Source: Mycolicibacterium sp. (GTDB taxonomy: Bacteria > Actinomycetota > Actinomycetes > Mycobacteriales > Mycobacteriaceae). Taken from it: 64,000 nt of DNA. This document shows, piece after piece, positions 60,289 to 64,000 of the stretch (its first letter is position 1; every line of letters starts with the position of its first letter). The stretch is from assembly GCA_020637165.1 (NCBI GenBank), contig JACJWN010000008.1:62001-126000 (forward strand), in the 5' to 3' direction. The notes below the pieces were generated by a model, which was given only the letters and a program-made list of their open reading frames with translations, searched no databases and was not told the DNA's origin. The position numbers and the translations under genes were made by a program.

Positions 60289-60795
60289 GTGAGTGAACGG
60301 GCCCTCGCCTATCCGAGGGTGCTGCGCGCGATGCACCGCCAGCACTTCGCGGTGCTGGCCACCAGCGACACCGATGGCCATCCCGCATCTGCGGGGGTGA
60401 GCTACGGCCTGACGCCGTCTGGGGCGGTCATGTATGTGATGACCCGGCGGCACCTGCAGAAGGCCCGCAATGTCGCCGCCAATCCCGCTGTTTCTCTGGT
60501 GATTCCGGTGTCGCGCAGGCTGCTATGGCCGGTGCCGCCCGCAACGATTCAACTGCGCGGCCGCGCGGCGATCTGTGATTGGGCCGACGCCGAGGGCACC
60601 CAGGTCTTCTCCGGCTTCCTCCTTGGCCGCCAAATCCTCACCAGCTACCGCGAACTGCACGACCGAGGCGACTCCCGCATCTGCTTCCTCCGGATCGACC
60701 TGAATCCGGTGATCCGCACCTACCTGCTCGGCACCTCAATCTGGCGGGCGCGGCGCGACATGGAATCCGGCAGCGCCAGGGCGATTCGCCCGTGA
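60289..60795 (+). CDS. Pyridoxamine-phosphate-oxidase-like flavin/F420 protein
   Basis: A 168-residue split-barrel protein from GTG 60289 (MSERALAYPRVLRAMHRQHF). Segments FAVLATSDTDGHPASAGVSY, VMYVMTRRHLQKARNVAANP and VSLVIPV are typical of the PNPOx-like/FDOR family, which bind FMN or F420. The C-terminus (RICFLRIDLNPVIRTYLLGT) is intact. It follows the SHOCT gene by 19 bp in the oxidase transcript. A reductive role in copper stress is possible but not shown. Confidence 0.8.
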   Translation: MSERALAYPRVLRAMHRQHFAVLATSDTDGHPASAGVSYGLTPSGAVMYVMTRRHLQKARNVAANPAVSLVIPVSRRLLWPVPPATIQLRGRAAICDWADAEGTQVFSGFLLGRQILTSYRELHDRGDSRICFLRIDLNPVIRTYLLGTSIWRARRDMESGSARAIRP

Positions 60796-60836
60796 GCGCC
60801 ACCAGAAGGACTACCGCCCGTCTACTGGCTTCTCGG

Positions 60837-60859
60837 TCTTGAGCGAATCTTCACAAAAC
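60837..60859. promoter_or_regulatory. Direct-repeat box 4, before the GGM-repeat protein
   Basis: TCTTGAGCGAATCTTCACAA has TCTT at 60837 and 60848, 11 bp apart, almost identical to box 3. The next gene starts at 60992, 133-155 bases downstream. No other promoter candidate is clear in this 200-bp gap. Confidence 0.7.
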
Positions 60860-60991
60860 CAATACACAACCCACCGGCCCATGGGCGCACAGTCGAATTA
60901 GGCCCGCCAAGCGGTCGGAACACGGGCAGCGCGGGGGCCGCTCCGAATGTGCCAGCGCACGGCTAAGCATCACCAGAGAGGAACCAGCACA

Positions 60992-61426
60992 ATGACCGAA
61001 TCCCCAGAATCCACAACGGTCGTCTCACCGGTGACCACCGCCGAAGACGTCCACCGAAACAACCGGCTCTACCGCGCCCTGGCATGGGTCGGCATCGTGG
61101 CCGGCATCCTTTTCATCATCGCAGTGGTCTTCTTCTCCGGATTCTTCGCAGCCCGCGCCTCGGGCGGCTACGGGTGGCACCGGGGCTCGCAGAGCGGGCA
61201 GATGCAACCCGGCGGCACCATGGGCGGAGGCTGCCCCATGATGCAGATGCAACCGGGCGGAATGGGTGGCATGGGACAAGGTGGCATGGGACAGGGCGGT
61301 ATGGCGCCTGGTGGGATGCCCGGCGGTATGGGACCCGGCATGATGCCCGGCATGGGGCCGGGTGGGATGACAGGGCCGACCCCCGGCTCGACAACGACGA
61401 CGCCACCATCGGCCGGCCAACGCTAG
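60992..61426 (+). CDS. Single-pass membrane protein with Met/Gly repeats
   Basis: A 144-residue protein from ATG 60992 (MTESPESTTVVSPVTTAEDV), with GAGAGGAACC upstream. One membrane segment (VGIVAGILFIIAVVFFSGFF) is followed by an outside tail of MQPGGMGGMGQGGMGQGGM-like repeats and a CPMM motif. Met-rich tails of this kind bind Cu(I). It stands alone under box 4. The family is not recognised; a periplasmic copper buffer is a reasonable guess. From 61,427 to 61,582 there is no gene. Confidence 0.7.
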   Translation: MTESPESTTVVSPVTTAEDVHRNNRLYRALAWVGIVAGILFIIAVVFFSGFFAARASGGYGWHRGSQSGQMQPGGTMGGGCPMMQMQPGGMGGMGQGGMGQGGMAPGGMPGGMGPGMMPGMGPGGMTGPTPGSTTTTPPSAGQR

Positions 61427-61582
61427 GACGTTCCCTTCCGGACTATCCAGACCCGATCCAAAGCGGCTCCGCACGCCGGAGCACCCGCACCGAACCACGC
61501 TGACAACTGAGATCCATCTCGAGAAGCCGGGGCGGGAACACGCCGCCCGCGAGTCGTTTCGGTTCCAGCACAACGGGTTCCG

Positions 61583-62707
61583 CTACTGGTGGGATTCGGC
61601 AATCAGAACGGCGGGGTGCCCGTCGCGGTCGTGTGGGATGGGGTAGTAGCGGCGGTGGGTGGCGGGGTCGACAGCCACGACATGGGCGTCCTCGGCGAGG
61701 AATTCGGGCCCGGCGCCGGTCAGTGTCTGGCCCTGTAGGTCAAAGGTGGTGACGATGCCGCTCTCGGCGGCGACGACGAGGCGGTGCGCTCCGGGGTCAT
61801 AGGCCAGCACGTCGGGGTTTTGGCCGACCGTCGTGGCTGCGGTGACGGTGCGGGTGGTCAGGTCCACGGTGAGCAGGGTGTCGTTGTGATCGCAGGCCAC
61901 GAAGGCCAACCGGTCGGTGCTGTCGATCGCTAACCCGTGGGGATGGTCGCAACCGGGCAAGGCAATCCGGTCGCCAACCTTCATTGATGCCGGGTCGATC
62001 ACGGCGAGGTCGTTGGCGCCCTGCACGGCCACCAGCATCAGATCGGCGATGGGGTCGTAGCCGACATTGCCGACCTCGCTGCCGGCGTCGACGGTTCTCA
62101 GTGGGTGCAGATCGCCTGCGTCGACGACAGTTTCGGTGCCGGCGGTTTCGTTGGTGGTCCAGATGGCGTTGCGCCGCGAATCGTAGGCAATGCCATCGGG
62201 ATAATCGCCGGTGGGCGCGCGGCCGACGACCTGCCCGCTCGTCTCGTCGATAGCCACAATCTGGTTGTCACCGGTCGCGGTGGCGAACACCCGGTTCAGC
62301 GGGGCGACCGCGAGCACGCCGTGTACCTGAGCCAGAGCGGGGATGGTGCGCACCACCCGATTGGCGTGAACGTCAACCTCGATGACCTCACTGGCTCCCA
62401 AATGGGCGATGAACATCAAGCCGCGCGAGCTGTCGATCGTGGCGTAGTCGAAGCGGGAGTTGTTGCCCGGCAACACGATTTCGGCCGGCGGGTGCCCCGA
62501 TGGTGTCGGGACCGTGTTGCAGGCCGCGAGGGTCAGAGCCGCCGCGATCACCAAACGGGCACAGACACCACGACTCTCTGCGGGTGCCGAGTCGAGCACC
62601 CACGGCGTCTTCGACGGCCGGGAAATGGCGATAGATCCATGCAACCACCGCGTCAACAGCATCGGAAAGAGTGCCGGGGTGTGAACATCCTGTGCCAGGG
62701 ATCGCAC
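61583..62707 (-). CDS. Second YVTN beta-propeller lipoprotein
   Basis: A beta-propeller protein of up to 374 residues. The lipobox LTLAAC appears at about residue 60 when read from 62707, so a start further in, near GTG 62599, is more likely. Blades include GLMFIAHLGASEVIEVDVHA, RVFATATGDNQIVAIDETSG, NAIWTTNETAGTETVVDAGD and LAFVACDHNDTLLTVDLTTR. It differs clearly from the propeller at 49,166, so it is not a recent duplicate. It is the last gene of element B and its 5' side reaches the L-type end. Confidence 0.75.
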   Translation of the reverse strand: MRSLAQDVHTPALFPMLLTRWLHGSIAISRPSKTPWVLDSAPAESRGVCARLVIAAALTLAACNTVPTPSGHPPAEIVLPGNNSRFDYATIDSSRGLMFIAHLGASEVIEVDVHANRVVRTIPALAQVHGVLAVAPLNRVFATATGDNQIVAIDETSGQVVGRAPTGDYPDGIAYDSRRNAIWTTNETAGTETVVDAGDLHPLRTVDAGSEVGNVGYDPIADLMLVAVQGANDLAVIDPASMKVGDRIALPGCDHPHGLAIDSTDRLAFVACDHNDTLLTVDLTTRTVTAATTVGQNPDVLAYDPGAHRLVVAAESGIVTTFDLQGQTLTGAGPEFLAEDAHVVAVDPATHRRYYPIPHDRDGHPAVLIAESHQ

Positions 62708-62740
62708 TCAGAACGGCACAACCGTACGGTTCTCGGATTC

Positions 62741-62841
62741 GCCACAAAAAGCGGAAAAACTCCCTCGCCAAGCAGAGCGGAAAAACCCAGAAGGCTGAGC
62801 TCACGGCCGTATCGGTTCGCCAATAGAAAGCGGAACCTACA
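62741..62841 (-). repeat. Distal (L-type) end of element B
   Basis: Three inverted sites GCCA-N6-GCGGAA lie at 62741, 62767 and 62819, the same spacing as in element A. The terminus AGCGGAACCTACA is the exact complement of the R-type TGTAGGTTCCGCT. The similarity to element A extends outward to about 62,716. Confidence 0.85.
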
Positions 62842-62846
62842 GACGA

Positions 62847-64000
62847 TGTAGGTTCCGCTTTTCGATGGCCAAATTCCGCTTTTGATGGCAGTAGGTTGGC
62901 AATTTCGCCGGAAAGTTGTTAGGACGGCTACCCAACTGTTGACGGTAGAACCGTCCCCGAATCAGCATGGCTACTGCAGCTGCGGCGACTTCACGGAAGA
63001 TCATGCCGACCGCTGGTACGGCGCGGCCGTTCCCACTCTGACGGGTCGAGAATAGATACCCGAACTAGCAGTGGTCGGCCAGCGGCCAGCCCACCAGCGC
63101 TAGGGCGTGTCCCGTAACCGTTTCGGGGTGGGGCTGGCAGTGTCGGGAGGGTGTCGCGTTTGCAGGTGCTCTCCGATGAGATGTGGGCTCAGATTGAGCC
63201 GTTGATGCCGGTGGCTTCAGCCAAGGGCGGCAGGCCCTTTCGTGATCACCGACTGGTGGTGGAGGCGATCATCTGGCGGTATCGGACGGGTTCGCCGTGG
63301 CGGGATGTGCCTGAGTCCTTCGGGGCGTGGAAGACCGCGTGGCGCCGCCATGATCAGTACAGCAAGGACGGCACCTGGGATGCCATCCTGGCCGCGGTGC
63401 TCACTGAGGCCGCTGACGCCGATCTGATCGACTGGGCGCTGAGTGTGGACTCCACGGTCAACCGTGCCCATCAACACGCCACGAACCTCCCGCGGGACAC
63501 AGGGGGATCCGTCGAATTACAAGAATCTGTCCGTCGAGCCTGCTGACCATGGCATTGGCCGCTCACGGGGCGGGCTGAGCAGCAAGATTCACCACCTCGT
63601 TGACGGTGCCGGGATGCCCCTGGTGGTGCTGTGCGGGCCCGGTCAGGCCGGGGACGCCCCGATGTTCCCGGTTCTGCTCAGCCACCTGCGGGTGGCCACC
63701 AGCGGTCCGGGACGGCCCCGCACGCGCCCCGACAAAGTCCGCGGGGACAAGGCGTACTCGTCCAAAGCGATCCGTGAGTTGCTGCGGTCACGGGGCATCC
63801 AGGCAGTGATCCCGCAGCCCGCCGACCAGATCGGCCACCGCAAGCGCCGCGGCAGCGCTGGCGGACGCCCACCGGCATTCGATGCCGAAGACTACAAGGG
63901 CCGCAACGTCGTTGAACGCAGCTTCCAACGCACCAAGCAGTGGCGCGGCATCGCCACCCGGTATGACAAACACAACCTCAACTACCGTGGCGGCGCCGTC
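62847..64000 (+). mobile_element. Third Tn7-like unit, element C, 5' part
   Basis: An R-type end begins at 62847, 5 bp (GACGA) after element B. It is nearly identical to that of B for about 90 bp, through TTGGCAATTTCGCCGG and CAACTGTTGACGG, then diverges. No tnsA relic is visible. From 62,950 to 63,102 there is no gene, then an IS5-family element starts. The other end lies beyond the window, so it is not known whether C is complete. Confidence 0.75.
63151..64000 (+). CDS. IS5-family transposase in two frames, partial
   Basis: The first frame, GTG 63151 to a stop at 63546, has the IS5 N-terminus (DEMWAQIEPLMPVASAKGGR) and the first catalytic Asp in SVDSTVNRAHQHA. From about 63,506 the homology continues in the +1 frame (DPSNYKNLSVEPADHGIGRS, GDKAYSSKAIREL, NVVERSFQRTKQWRG) to the window edge without a stop. 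The frame change is at a run of five G near 63,502-63,506. IS5 members of this group use two overlapping frames, so a programmed shift is possible; decay is the alternative. A left inverted end is near 63,103 (GGGCGTGTCCCG). Confidence 0.85.

Larger units (their letters stand above)
47888..62841 (+). mobile_element. Tn7-like cargo element B (no transposition genes), copper island
   Basis: A 14.95-kb unit with an R-type end at 47888 and an L-type end finishing at 62841, in the same orientation as element A. Exactly 5 bp separate it from A (GGTAC) and from C (GACGA). It has no tnsA, B, C or tniQ. It does keep 21 bp identical to element A around the tnsA ribosome-binding site and ATG (48016-48036 versus 27795-27815), so it derives from an element that once had the operon. 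All its genes fit copper resistance. It is presumably moved in trans by element A. Confidence 0.85.

Noticed and set aside
1-64000. tRNA or rRNA genes
   Set aside because: No cloverleaf or rRNA-like segment was recognised on either strand by eye; a dedicated scan could still find a tRNA, but none is evident at the transposon boundary.

Overview
The window is GC-rich actinobacterial DNA, and the gene content points to a rapidly growing mycobacterium (Mycolicibacterium type). From 1 to 27,640 the genes follow two blocks that flank oriC in M. tuberculosis: Rv3909-mutT4-pcnA-Rv3906c-like genes, then Rv0036c-like through leuS, ino1, ponA1, rpsF-ssb-rpsR-rplI and dnaB. A glucosylglycerate hydrolase at 11,023, an enzyme I associate with rapid growers, supports this. 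The first block is inverted relative to the second compared with M. tuberculosis. The junction near 3,053-3,234 carries a 52-bp tandem repeat and may be the end point of an inversion around oriC.

The dnaB gene carries an in-frame 417-residue intein in its ATP-binding loop. The intein begins with Ala and has the Trp/Cys/Thr set of class 3 inteins, plus a LAGLIDADG endonuclease with a Cys-rich insert. Nine bases after the dnaB stop codon the backbone ends and a Tn7-like island begins, which runs off the window.

Element A (27,650-47,882) is the only copy with transposition genes: overlapping tnsA-tnsB-tnsC-tniQ, then a second, convergent tniQ. A divergent XRE regulator follows, with an 18-bp perfect palindrome between it and the second tniQ. 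Its cargo is a PD-(D/E)XK nuclease-helicase with 14 helicase-associated repeats and a PIN-domain toxin-antitoxin pair. A 299-bp duplication at the helicase 3' end received an IS21-family element, itself interrupted by an IS701-family element.

Element B (47,888-62,841) has the same two ends but no tns genes. It keeps only a short relic around the tnsA start codon. Its cargo is a copper-resistance regulon: P1B-type ATPase, multicopper oxidase, CopZ-like chaperone, DUF305 and DUF302 proteins, two beta-propeller lipoproteins, an L,D-transpeptidase, Met/His-rich membrane proteins and a two-component system. Four 11-bp-spaced direct repeats (TCTT-N7-TCTTCACA type) lie upstream of its transcription units and are the likely binding sites of that response regulator.

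Element C begins at 62,847 with a third copy of the tnsA-proximal end and carries an IS5-family transposase at the window edge. A, B and C lie in the same orientation, separated by exactly 5 bp each. This suggests that cargo-only elements accumulate beside dnaB and are mobilised in trans by element A. All calls are from reading sequence; no database search was run.
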